A DNA stretch of 7,924 bases, from contig JAFQDR010000093.1 in NCBI GenBank assembly GCA_017415945.1, forward strand, positions 1-7,924, read 5' to 3'. This document shows positions 1 to 4,701 of the stretch, in pieces. Both the position numbers and the translations under genes were made by a program. The DNA comes from Oscillospiraceae bacterium (GTDB lineage Bacteria; Bacillota_A; Clostridia; Oscillospirales; Oscillospiraceae). A model generated the notes under the pieces. It was given only the letters and a program-made list of their open reading frames with translations, was not told where the DNA came from and did no database searches. Each line of letters begins with the position of its first letter. Position 1 is the stretch's first letter.

Positions 1-25
1 ATTTGTCCGCATTCTGCGAACAAAT
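1..25. repeat. Hairpin, possible partial copy of the 79-bp repeat
   Basis: ATTTGT (1-6) pairs with ACAAAT (20-25). After one mismatch, CGC (8-10) pairs with GCG (16-18) around a 5-base loop. The decamer ATTCTGCGAA at 11-20 recurs at 114-123 inside the 79-bp repeat, and GTCC precedes it in both places. This may therefore be a shortened copy of that repeat that has lost half of its internal hairpin. Confidence 0.45.
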
Positions 26-63
26 TCCACACTTGCAGACCTATTTGTATTTTTCGCTTCGTA

Positions 64-142
64 CATGCCGGCGCGAAAAATAGATTTGACTTTGTTTCGT
101 CCTTACGGACGAAATTCTGCGAAGCATTTTTTGACAGTCTGT
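64..142 (+). repeat. 79-bp dispersed repeat, left arm of inverted pair
   Basis: This stretch is the reverse complement of 7745-7823 at 78 of 79 positions. The only difference is base 104, in the loop of an internal hairpin: TTTCGTCC at 95-102, loop TTAC, GGACGAAA at 107-114. The repeat ends with TTTTTTGACAGTCTGT facing the genes. Weaker similarity (GCTTCG) continues outward on both sides, so the homology does not stop sharply there and there is no target duplication. It reads as a dispersed intergenic element of the genome rather than a transposon end. Confidence 0.85.
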
Positions 143-247
143 TTTGTCGAGATTCTGCTTGCATATTTTATGATTTCGACGCATTCTATAGATAGAGTAT
201 CATACGGTTGAAATCATATTATTTGTTCGTAGATGGTTCATTTTTGC

Positions 248-279
248 CGTAGGGAGTGTCGTCCTCGATTCTCCCTACG
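248..279. repeat. GTAGGG-type intergenic hairpin
   Basis: CGTAGGGAG at 248-256 pairs perfectly with CTCCCTACG at 271-279 over a 14-base loop. It lies just upstream of the gene at 310, so it probably forms in that gene's 5' leader. Hairpins with related arms occur at 2029-2056 and around 4586-4608. Confidence 0.65.
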
Positions 280-309
280 ACTGTACGTTTATACATGAGG
301 GGGGAGTCC

Positions 310-510
310 ATGACACTTCATTATTTTTCCGACATTCTGTTTGATCTGCTGAACGACAGCGATGAGCTGGATGTATATGACATTGAGCGGACAGAAACCG
401 GCTATCGGATCACGGTGTCCGACGGGTCACTGTTTAATGTAAACATCAGCCGTGCGGAGCCCAAGGATAATGTGCTGCAGCTGTACCCCGGGCGTCAGAG
501 CGAAGACTAA
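310..510 (+). CDS. Small acidic protein of unknown function (66 aa)
   Basis: I do not recognise this family. The start chosen is ATG 310, preceded by the purine-rich AGGGGGGAG ribosome binding site at about 298-306. The frame stays open 18 codons further upstream, but that stretch begins inside the hairpin at 248-279 and is probably leader. The product is short and acidic: an N-terminal HYFSDILFDLL segment that could form an amphipathic helix, then an alternating pattern (GYRITVSDGSLFNVNIS) suggesting beta strands, then a polar tail. There is no signal peptide, membrane segment or cysteine pair, so it is probably cytoplasmic. The gene is followed at once by a strong terminator and appears monocistronic. 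Coding status rests on the ribosome binding site, the clean stop and the terminator. Confidence 0.75.
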   Translation: MTLHYFSDILFDLLNDSDELDVYDIERTETGYRITVSDGSLFNVNISRAEPKDNVLQLYPGRQSED

Positions 511-523
511 AGGATTAAACAAG

Positions 524-547
524 GTGCCGAGCTTGCTCGGCACTTTT
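524..547 (+). terminator. Rho-independent terminator of the 310-510 gene
   Basis: GTGCCGAGC at 524-532 and GCTCGGCAC at 535-543 form a perfect 9-bp stem, followed by TTTT. Read as + strand RNA, the apex is G-CUUG-C, a known thermostable tetraloop arrangement. It lies 13 bases after the stop codon. Confidence 0.9.
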
Positions 548-564
548 CATTTGAAACGAGAACG

Positions 565-591
565 AAAAAGCGGGACGAGCAAGCTCGTCCC
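565..591 (-). terminator. Rho-independent terminator of the 617-817 minus-strand gene
   Basis: GGGACGAGC at 572-580 and GCTCGTCCC at 583-591 form a perfect 9-bp stem. On the minus strand the stem is followed by GCTTTTTCG, giving a T-run in the correct orientation. Read on the minus strand the apex is again G-CUUG-C. It stands back to back with the terminator at 524-547. Confidence 0.85.
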
Positions 592-616
592 ATTCGAAAG
601 AAAGATAGGCTGAATG

Positions 617-817
617 TTACTTCCAGCTGCCCGATACACCGTCGGGAGCCTTGGAGGACCGGGGCACAGATCGTCCCCCTGTTTGTCCCTTCCAGCGATC
701 GTCATAGCTTGTGACCACGGGGGGCTTCTTGTCCTGAATAAAGCACTTGCTGTCCTCAATGGCGGGCTCATACAGGGTCTCTGCATAGTCCTTTCGTTCC
801 TTATGGTCGTTTGGCAT
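617..817 (-). CDS. Small hydrophilic protein of unknown function (66 aa)
   Basis: I do not recognise this family. Coding is supported by a very good ribosome binding site on the minus strand (AAAGGAG, complement of 825-831, 7 bases before ATG 817) and by a properly oriented terminator 26 bases after the TAA. The N-terminal half is charged (PNDHKERKDYAETLYEP). The C-terminal third is rich in Gly, Ser, Pro and basic residues and is probably disordered. There is one cysteine (residue 25) and no membrane or signal segment. The same bases can be read in other frames on both strands, but those readings have no ribosome binding site. The promoter is unclear. A GTGACA -35-like box (complement of 871-876) overlaps the -35 of the divergent acyltransferase gene, but its -10 is poor. 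Confidence 0.75.
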   Translation of the reverse strand: MPNDHKERKDYAETLYEPAIEDSKCFIQDKKPPVVTSYDDRWKGQTGGRSVPRSSKAPDGVSGSWK

Positions 818-869
818 AGGCTCACTCCTTTCCGCGCTTAGTATGTGGAATAGGCGTGGGGAATTTCAT

Positions 870-898
870 TTGTCACCATAGAAAAAATATGGTACAAT
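870..898 (+). promoter_or_regulatory. Strong sigma-A promoter of the acyltransferase gene
   Basis: TTGTCA (870-875), a 17-base spacer and TACAAT (893-898), with an extended TG at 890-891. This predicts transcription starting near 905, which rules out the in-frame codon at 897 as the start and supports ATG 924. Confidence 0.85.
875..893. promoter_or_regulatory. Inverted repeat in the promoter spacer, possible operator
   Basis: ACCATA (875-880) and TATGGT (888-893) are perfect inverted arms around GAAAAAA and fill the -35/-10 spacer. A looser symmetry (CATTTGTC outside left, ACAATG outside right) extends over both promoter boxes. This is the position expected of a repressor or spacer-distorting activator site. 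No regulator is identified. Confidence 0.4.
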
Positions 899-923
899 GA
901 GAAAAAATTTCGTGAGGTTCCCT

Positions 924-1979
924 ATGGCATCGAAGAAACAGCGCGTGCTGTATTTTGATCTGCTGCGGATCGCCGCGGCCTTCTTTGTAGTGGTGCTCCA
1001 TACGGCGGCATCCAAATTCGGCAGCGTGGCGTACGGCAGCTCGGAATGGAATATTTTTAATCTGTATGACGGCATGGTCCGCTGGACGGTGCCTATGTTC
1101 ATTATGCTCAGCGGTGCACTGTTTCTCAGCAAGCCCATCCCTGTGGAAAAGCTCTGGGGCAAATACATTCTTCGCATTGTCATTGCCTTTGCGGTGTGGT
1201 CTGTGCTGTATGTGTTTGAATATCAATGGTGCAACGGCATGCAATACCCCTTGAGCGGGGCGGCACTGATCAAGCATCTGATGCGGGGGCACTATCACCT
1301 GTGGTATCTGATTATGCTGGTGGGGCTGTACGCTATGGTACCTGTGCTGGAACCCATTGTACGGTCGGAACGGCTGACCCGATATTTTCTGGTACTGACC
1401 TTTGTGCTCTCGATTTTGCTGCCTACGGTTATGGCTGCCATGGGCTATATTTACCCCGACGTCCAAGCCGCTATGCTGGAGATCAAGCCCCTGTTCGGCA
1501 TTTCGTTTGGATATCTGTTCTACTTTGTGCTGGGCCATTGGCTGTCGGAAAAGCGGCTTGGCCTGTGGCGGGTGCCCATTTATGCACTGGGTGTTGTGGG
1601 CTTTGTGCTGACCGTGTGGCTGAGCAGCTACCTGACCCACCGCATGGGGCACAACGACTTCACATTTTACGAATACAGCTCTTTGAATGTCATGCTGGAA
1701 ACGGTGCTGGTGTTCTGTGTGTTCCGTGATCTGTTTGGGGGACTGTCCGTCAGCGGTACTGTGGAAACGCTCATTGGTACAGCCTCCAAATGCAGCTTCG
1801 GTGTGTATTTGCTCCATCCCTTTGTGCTGGATCTGCTGGACAAAAACTTCCTGCTGAACACCCTGTCCTTTGATACTGCCAAGGCCATGCCCGTTGTGGC
1901 GGTGGTGGTGTTCGTGGTGTCCTATTGTATGTCCTATATTCTCAACAAGCTGCCCATTATTAAGAAATATCTGGTATAA
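924..1979 (+). CDS. Acyltransferase family 3 membrane protein (351 aa)
   Basis: A polytopic membrane protein of the acyltransferase-3 family (OafA/WecH/YiaH-like). Known members transfer acetyl or other acyl groups from the cytoplasm to sugars of surface polysaccharides or lipids. It begins with the typical FDLLR and then VVVLH in the first membrane segment (Asp12, Arg15, His26). VPMFIMLSG (56-64) matches the conserved PxFxxxSG element, HLWYL (125-129) the HxWF/YL element, and SFGVYLLHP (291-299) the late family motif. About ten hydrophobic segments can be counted. The length is normal and no SGNH domain is attached. ATG 924 is chosen because GTGAGG at 912-917 lies 6 bases upstream and the codon at 897 falls inside the -10 box. 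The gene has its own promoter and terminator. The substrate cannot be told; no glycan gene cluster adjoins it. Confidence 0.9.
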   Translation: MASKKQRVLYFDLLRIAAAFFVVVLHTAASKFGSVAYGSSEWNIFNLYDGMVRWTVPMFIMLSGALFLSKPIPVEKLWGKYILRIVIAFAVWSVLYVFEYQWCNGMQYPLSGAALIKHLMRGHYHLWYLIMLVGLYAMVPVLEPIVRSERLTRYFLVLTFVLSILLPTVMAAMGYIYPDVQAAMLEIKPLFGISFGYLFYFVLGHWLSEKRLGLWRVPIYALGVVGFVLTVWLSSYLTHRMGHNDFTFYEYSSLNVMLETVLVFCVFRDLFGGLSVSGTVETLIGTASKCSFGVYLLHPFVLDLLDKNFLLNTLSFDTAKAMPVVAVVVFVVSYCMSYILNKLPIIKKYLV

Positions 1980-2010
1980 AAAAATCGCCCTCAACAGAGG
2001 GCGAATTTTT
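1980..2010. terminator. Bidirectional terminator between convergent genes
   Basis: TCGCCCTC (1985-1992) pairs with GAGGGCGA (1997-2004) over loop AACA. It is flanked by an A-run on the left and ATTTTT on the right, so it can terminate the acyltransferase on + and the HAD gene on -. Confidence 0.9.
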
Positions 2011-2028
2011 AAATTTAGGAAATGTAAC

Positions 2029-2056
2029 GTAGGGCGGGAGCAAGCCCCCGCCCTAC
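2029..2056 (-). repeat. GTAGGG-type hairpin with CUUG apex, 3' of the HAD gene
   Basis: GTAGGGCGGG (2029-2038) pairs with CCCGCCCTAC (2047-2056). Read on the minus strand, the direction of the HAD transcript, the stem extends by a G-U and a G-C pair and closes on CUUG, giving 12 pairs. No T-run follows, so it is probably a dispersed repeat or mRNA-stabilising 3' hairpin, with true termination at 1980-2010. Confidence 0.7.
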
Positions 2057-2068
2057 AACGGTGTTGCT

Positions 2069-2701
2069 TTATACCAATTCCGCAAAGCTGCGGATGCTCA
2101 TGTCACCATGCTTGCACAATGCGGTGAAGGCCTCCTCGCTGTGGCGGTCGTACACGGCGATGGTATAGCAGCCCGCACGCTTCCCTGTGGAAAGGGCGGT
2201 CACATTGTCGTCAAAAAAGCTGATGTCCTCCGTGCGGCAGCCGATGCGCTCCGCCACGGCTTCATACACTCGCACATCTCCCTTGGCGATGCCGTAGTCC
2301 TCCACGGACCAGACAGCGTCAAACAGGTCATAAACCCCATTGTGCTTGAGGCACACATCCGTGACAATGTGGGGGCTGGCGGTGAGCACATAGAGCTTGG
2401 CGCCCTCGGCCTTCCGCTTGCGGAGGTAGTCTCCAACTCCCTCCTTCAGCGGGATATAGTTGGCATACTGCTCTACCAGTTTATTTTCAATGCGGCGGAC
2501 GATCTCCTCCACGGTGCCGTGGACACCCATAGTTTGGTAGAGCTCCGCGCTTTTTGTATAGCCCAGAGGGGTCAGCACTCCGATGAGGTCGGGGGAGTAG
2601 GGGATGCCCTCGTCCTCCAGAACGCTCAGGATCCCTGCGGCATAGCGGGGCATGGAGTCCACCAAGGTGCCGTCCAAATCGAATACACAAATATCGGTCA
2701 T
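2069..2701 (-). CDS. HAD-superfamily hydrolase, phosphoglycolate-phosphatase-like (210 aa)
   Basis: A soluble Mg-dependent phosphatase of the haloacid dehalogenase superfamily, subfamily IA. Motif I is FDLDGTLVDS (7-16), with nucleophile Asp8 and acid/base Asp10. Motif II is LTAS, with Thr107. The motif III lysine is Lys140 in GIAKGD. Motif IV is FFDDN, with Asp164 and Asp165 for the metal. An alpha-helical cap of about 75 residues follows motif I. All catalytic residues are present, so it should be active on a small phosphorylated substrate, but Gph, PgmB or other specificity cannot be decided. ATG 2701 is preferred because AAGAAGG lies upstream and the product then begins just before motif I. 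Starts 7 or 15 codons further upstream add a basic stretch (QKRRRKR) and fall at or inside the promoter. Transcribed from a -10 TATAAT divergent from the TIR-like gene. Confidence 0.9.
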   Translation of the reverse strand: MTDICVFDLDGTLVDSMPRYAAGILSVLEDEGIPYSPDLIGVLTPLGYTKSAELYQTMGVHGTVEEIVRRIENKLVEQYANYIPLKEGVGDYLRKRKAEGAKLYVLTASPHIVTDVCLKHNGVYDLFDAVWSVEDYGIAKGDVRVYEAVAERIGCRTEDISFFDDNVTALSTGKRAGCYTIAVYDRHSEEAFTALCKHGDMSIRSFAELV

Positions 2702-2734
2702 TCGCTTTCGCCTTCTTTTCTGCATGATACTGCC

Positions 2735-2763
2735 ATTATATCCCAATTTTCTCTGTTTGTATA
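2735..2763 (-). promoter_or_regulatory. Promoter of the HAD gene
   Basis: On the minus strand, a consensus TATAAT -10 (complement of 2735-2740), a 17-base spacer and TATACA (complement of 2758-2763, 4 of 6 to TTGACA). The start is predicted near 2728. It overlaps the oppositely oriented promoter at 2754-2782. Confidence 0.65.
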
Positions 2764-2782
2764 TGTGGTTTTGTGATATGAT
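2754..2782 (+). promoter_or_regulatory. Promoter of the TIR-like/esterase group
   Basis: Extended -10 TGATATGAT (TG at 2774-2775, TATGAT at 2777-2782), a 17-base spacer and a weak -35 TGTTTG (2754-2759). The extended -10 compensates for the weak -35. The -35 boxes of the two divergent promoters share bases 2758-2759, so the two transcripts probably compete for polymerase. Confidence 0.6.
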
Positions 2783-2804
2783 GGAGAAAAAGGAGGGGAT
2801 TGGT

Positions 2805-3182
2805 ATGCATTCGGTCTATTTGACATACAGCGGCAGAAACTGCGAGGCGGTGCTGCAGGTGATGGAAGCCCTGATCCGCAATGGCTATGCCCTCATGTGC
2901 GAGTGTATGCTTCCCTACGGCGATGATCCCGAGGCACAGGCACACCGCTTCATTTGTGAGGCGGATGCGGTGGTTGCGGTGATCACCGAGGATGCAGTGG
3001 ACTGTCCCTATATGGCCCGTGATTTGGCATGGGCCAAGGAAGCGGAACGAAGGATCCTGTTCGTTGGGGTCGGAGATGTGCAGTGGGCCGGGGCTTGCCG
3101 CATATCGGATTTTCCGACACCTGAGGAAATAGGTGGGTTTGAAGAGCGATTGCGTGAAATGATGAAGGAGGAATCTCCATGA
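2805..3182 (+). CDS. Small standalone TIR-like protein (125 aa)
   Basis: Start ATG 2805 is set by AGGAGG at 2791-2796. The fold pattern fits a single bacterial TIR domain. Strand A is SVYLTYSG (3-10, equivalent to the FISYS box), and a helix with NGYALMCE follows. A PYGDDPEAQ loop and helix come next, then EADAVVAVITEDAV (52-65, equivalent to the aDxxvvllS strand). CPYMARDLAWA (67-77) stands where TIR proteins have SxWCxxELxxA, and ILFVGVG (84-90) is the last core strand. The position of the catalytic glutamate of NAD-cleaving TIR enzymes appears to be Asp73. A short helical tail ends the protein. There is no partner domain, signal or membrane segment. Nucleoside deoxyribosyltransferase-like folds share this layout and are the main alternative. 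The stop overlaps the next gene's start (ATGA), so the two are probably translated together. Whether it binds or cleaves NAD is unknown. Confidence 0.65.
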   Translation: MHSVYLTYSGRNCEAVLQVMEALIRNGYALMCECMLPYGDDPEAQAHRFICEADAVVAVITEDAVDCPYMARDLAWAKEAERRILFVGVGDVQWAGACRISDFPTPEEIGGFEERLREMMKEESP

Positions 3183-3880
3183 TGCATATATTTTTGCTGA
3201 TCGGACAATCCAATATGGCGGGGCGGGGCTTCCTCCGTGAAGCCATCCCTGTGGACACCGACCGCATTTATACCCTGCGTGGTGGGCGCTGGCAGAAGAT
3301 GTTCCGCCCCATCAACCCCGACCGCGCCTTTTCCGGGGTAAGCCTCGGGGAGCGGTTTGCCGAGTGCTATGCCAAGGCCCATGGTGTGGACGTGGGGCTG
3401 GTGTGCTGTGCCGATGGGGGCACCACTTTGGAGCAGTGGCAGCCGGGGGGCGTATTGTATGACCACGCGGTGTCACAGACCCGTATTGCCATGCGAAGCG
3501 GGGCGCTGAAGGGCGTCCTGTGGCATCAAGGGGAATCCGACTGCCCTGCGGGACTGGCGGAGACCTACGGAGAACGATTTCTGCCCATTTTGCATGGACT
3601 GCGCCGAGATTTGGATGGGGAGCGGATGCCCTTTCTGGTGGGCGGTCTGGGGGATTTTCTGGCAGACTGCACCTTGGAATCGGAAGACGTGGCAGCTTAC
3701 CCCACAGTAAACGCAGCCCTGCGGCAAATTGCGGAGACGGAGCCCATGGTGGGCTTTGTGTCTGCGGAAGGGCTGACTGCCAATCCCGACAAGCTGCATT
3801 TGAATGCCAAGTCTCTGTATGAATTTGGCGAGCGATATTATGCGGCATTGGAAGCCTTAACAGGTGTCTCCGAAGCGTAG
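3179..3880 (+). CDS. SGNH-type carbohydrate esterase, SASA/CE6-like (233 aa)
   Basis: A hydrolase of the sialate O-acetylesterase / acetylxylan esterase (CE6) type, which removes acetyl groups from sugars. Block I is IGQSNMAGRG (8-17), with nucleophile Ser11. GGTTLEQW (80-87) corresponds to the family's GGTSxxxW element. WHQGESD (115-121) is the CE6 hallmark. DKLHLN (204-209) supplies the Asp and the catalytic His207. All catalytic blocks are present and the length is normal for a one-domain enzyme. No signal peptide is visible, so it should act on cytoplasmic substrates such as imported acetylated oligosaccharides, unlike secreted plant-wall esterases. ATG 3179 sits 7 bases after AAGGAGG (3165-3171) and overlaps the TIR-like gene's stop. 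A second ATG follows immediately at 3182. Pairing with a TIR-like protein is unexpected. The fine substrate is unknown. Confidence 0.87.
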   Translation: MMHIFLLIGQSNMAGRGFLREAIPVDTDRIYTLRGGRWQKMFRPINPDRAFSGVSLGERFAECYAKAHGVDVGLVCCADGGTTLEQWQPGGVLYDHAVSQTRIAMRSGALKGVLWHQGESDCPAGLAETYGERFLPILHGLRRDLDGERMPFLVGGLGDFLADCTLESEDVAAYPTVNAALRQIAETEPMVGFVSAEGLTANPDKLHLNAKSLYEFGERYYAALEALTGVSEA

Positions 3881-3934
3881 GTTGCCTGTGGCGGGAGTCT
3901 GTGATAGGCTGTTGTCCGAAAGGAAGTGCAGACC

Positions 3935-4552
3935 ATGAATCCATATGTAACGGGCGCAGCTGTTAAGCAGCTGCGTGAGAAAGGAAAATTGACCCAAGCG
4001 GAGCTGGCAGACAAAATCGGTGTCAGTGCAAAGACTGTCTCCAAGTGGGAGACCGGGAAAGGGCTGCCGGATATTTCCCTGCTGGAGCCCTTGGCAAAGG
4101 CACTGAATATCTCTGTTATTGAGCTGATGAACGGGGAGCAAATCACAAATCGAAATGTGTCAGCCAATCTGCTGCGCTCCAAGTTCTATGTGTGCCCCCT
4201 GTGCGGCAATATCCTCCACAGCATGGGGGAATCCCTTATGAGCTGCTGCGGCATTACCCTGCCCGCCTTGGAGGCGGAGGAGGCGGACAACGACCATTCC
4301 GTCACCATAGAGTCTGTGGAGGATGAGCATTTTATCACGGTGCATCACCCCATGACCAAGCAGCATTTTATTTCCTTTGTTGCCTATGTGACCACCGACC
4401 GTATGCAGCTGGTGAAGCGCTACCCCGAGAGTAACGCCGAAACCCGACTGCAGCTGCGGGGCAGAGGCCGGTTGTATTGGTACTGCAACCGACACGGCCT
4501 GTTTTTCACTTCGTATCCCAAGTGCAAGAAACAATCCGATGCTGCACGGTAA
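3935..4552 (+). CDS. XRE-type HTH fused to a desulfoferrodoxin/superoxide reductase module (205 aa)
   Basis: Residues 9-66 form a Cro/C1-type helix-turn-helix (QAELADKIG, then SAKTVSKWETG as recognition helix). Residues 84-111 (FYVCPLCGNI, then SCCG) match a desulforedoxin site with Cys87, Cys90, Cys104 and Cys105. Residues 118-192 match the superoxide-reductase core: His121, His138 in HHPM, His144 in TKQHFI, and Cys184 and His187 in CNRHGLF, giving the four-His one-Cys iron set. Desulfoferrodoxins have Glu-Lys before the first His, with Lys catalytic; here the bases encode Asn119-Asp120. It therefore looks more like an iron-based redox or superoxide sensor than an efficient enzyme, which is inference. 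ATG 3935 is preferred because AAAGGAAG at 3919-3926 lies 8 bases upstream; GTG 3926 is an alternative but overlaps that site. It lies 54 bases after the esterase with no clear terminator between, so co-transcription is likely, although a weak TTGCCT/TGATAGGCT promoter could exist in the gap. Confidence 0.88.
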   Translation: MNPYVTGAAVKQLREKGKLTQAELADKIGVSAKTVSKWETGKGLPDISLLEPLAKALNISVIELMNGEQITNRNVSANLLRSKFYVCPLCGNILHSMGESLMSCCGITLPALEAEEADNDHSVTIESVEDEHFITVHHPMTKQHFISFVAYVTTDRMQLVKRYPESNAETRLQLRGRGRLYWYCNRHGLFFTSYPKCKKQSDAAR

Positions 4553-4589
4553 CGCTTTTGTGCAGTGCGTTCGGCGTACCATCCCGTAG

Positions 4590-4608
4590 GGGCGGATAGT
4601 ATCCGCCC
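4590..4608. repeat. GTAGGGGCGGAT-type intergenic hairpin
   Basis: GGGCGGAT (4590-4597) pairs with ATCCGCCC (4601-4608) over loop AGT. It is preceded by CGTAG, making it the third GTAGGG-type element here. No T-run follows directly (the nearest is at 4643-4649), so it is a doubtful terminator for the XRE fusion gene. The rest of the 4553-4701 gap holds only the promoter of the next gene. Confidence 0.6.
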
Positions 4609-4652
4609 GCACCTGTGCAGTTGGTTGGAGCGTTTTCGCAGATTTTTTTCCT

Positions 4653-4680
4653 ATGTCAAACACAGTCGGCATGATACAAT
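4653..4680 (+). promoter_or_regulatory. Promoter of the DUF2716-like gene pair
   Basis: ATGTCA (4653-4658), a 16-base spacer and TACAAT (4675-4680) with an extended TG at 4672-4673. Transcription should begin near 4687, only about 15 bases before the GTG start, so the leader is barely longer than the ribosome binding site. Confidence 0.7.
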
Positions 4681-4701
4681 GAAGGAAAAGGAGGTGCCGA
4701 C

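Larger units (their letters stand above)
1..309. other. Non-coding, hairpin-rich left end
   Basis: I see no convincing gene in this stretch. It holds a hairpin at 1-25, one arm of the 79-bp inverted repeat at 64-142, a hairpin at 146-180 with 8-bp arms including one G-U pair, and a GTAGGG-type hairpin at 248-279. A promoter for the gene at 310 must lie here, but none is clear. The best -10 candidate is TATCAT at 198-203, with only a poor -35 upstream. Confidence 0.6.

Noticed and set aside
131..136. Perfect TTGACA as a -35 box for the 310-510 gene
   Set aside because: No -10-like hexamer occurs 15-19 bases downstream, and the hexamer is part of the 79-bp repeat and present in both copies.
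897..923. Upstream start for the acyltransferase
   Set aside because: The codon at 897 lies within the TACAAT -10 box, so it would not be in the transcript. ATG 924 has its own ribosome site.
873..1994. 373-codon open frame antisense to the acyltransferase
   Set aside because: The translation is dominated by His, Gln and Gly, the mirror of membrane-protein codons. It has no ribosome site, and the plus frame has clear family motifs and a promoter.
2108..2776. 222-codon open frame antisense to the HAD gene
   Set aside because: The minus strand carries all four HAD motifs; this frame has no motif and no ribosome site.
2805..3880. Thoeris or another known TIR-based anti-phage system
   Set aside because: No ThsA-type NAD-cleaving effector, SAVED, Argonaute or CBASS gene is nearby; the gene next to the TIR-like one is a carbohydrate-type esterase.
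924..3880. Acyltransferase and esterase as one acetylation/deacetylation pathway
   Set aside because: They are in different transcription units separated by a convergent HAD gene and terminators, and no shared substrate can be shown.
4553..4701. Terminator for the XRE fusion gene at GCG-TTTT-CGC before the T-run near 4643
   Set aside because: The stem is only 3 bp, too weak to call; the stronger hairpin at 4590-4608 lacks an adjacent T-run.
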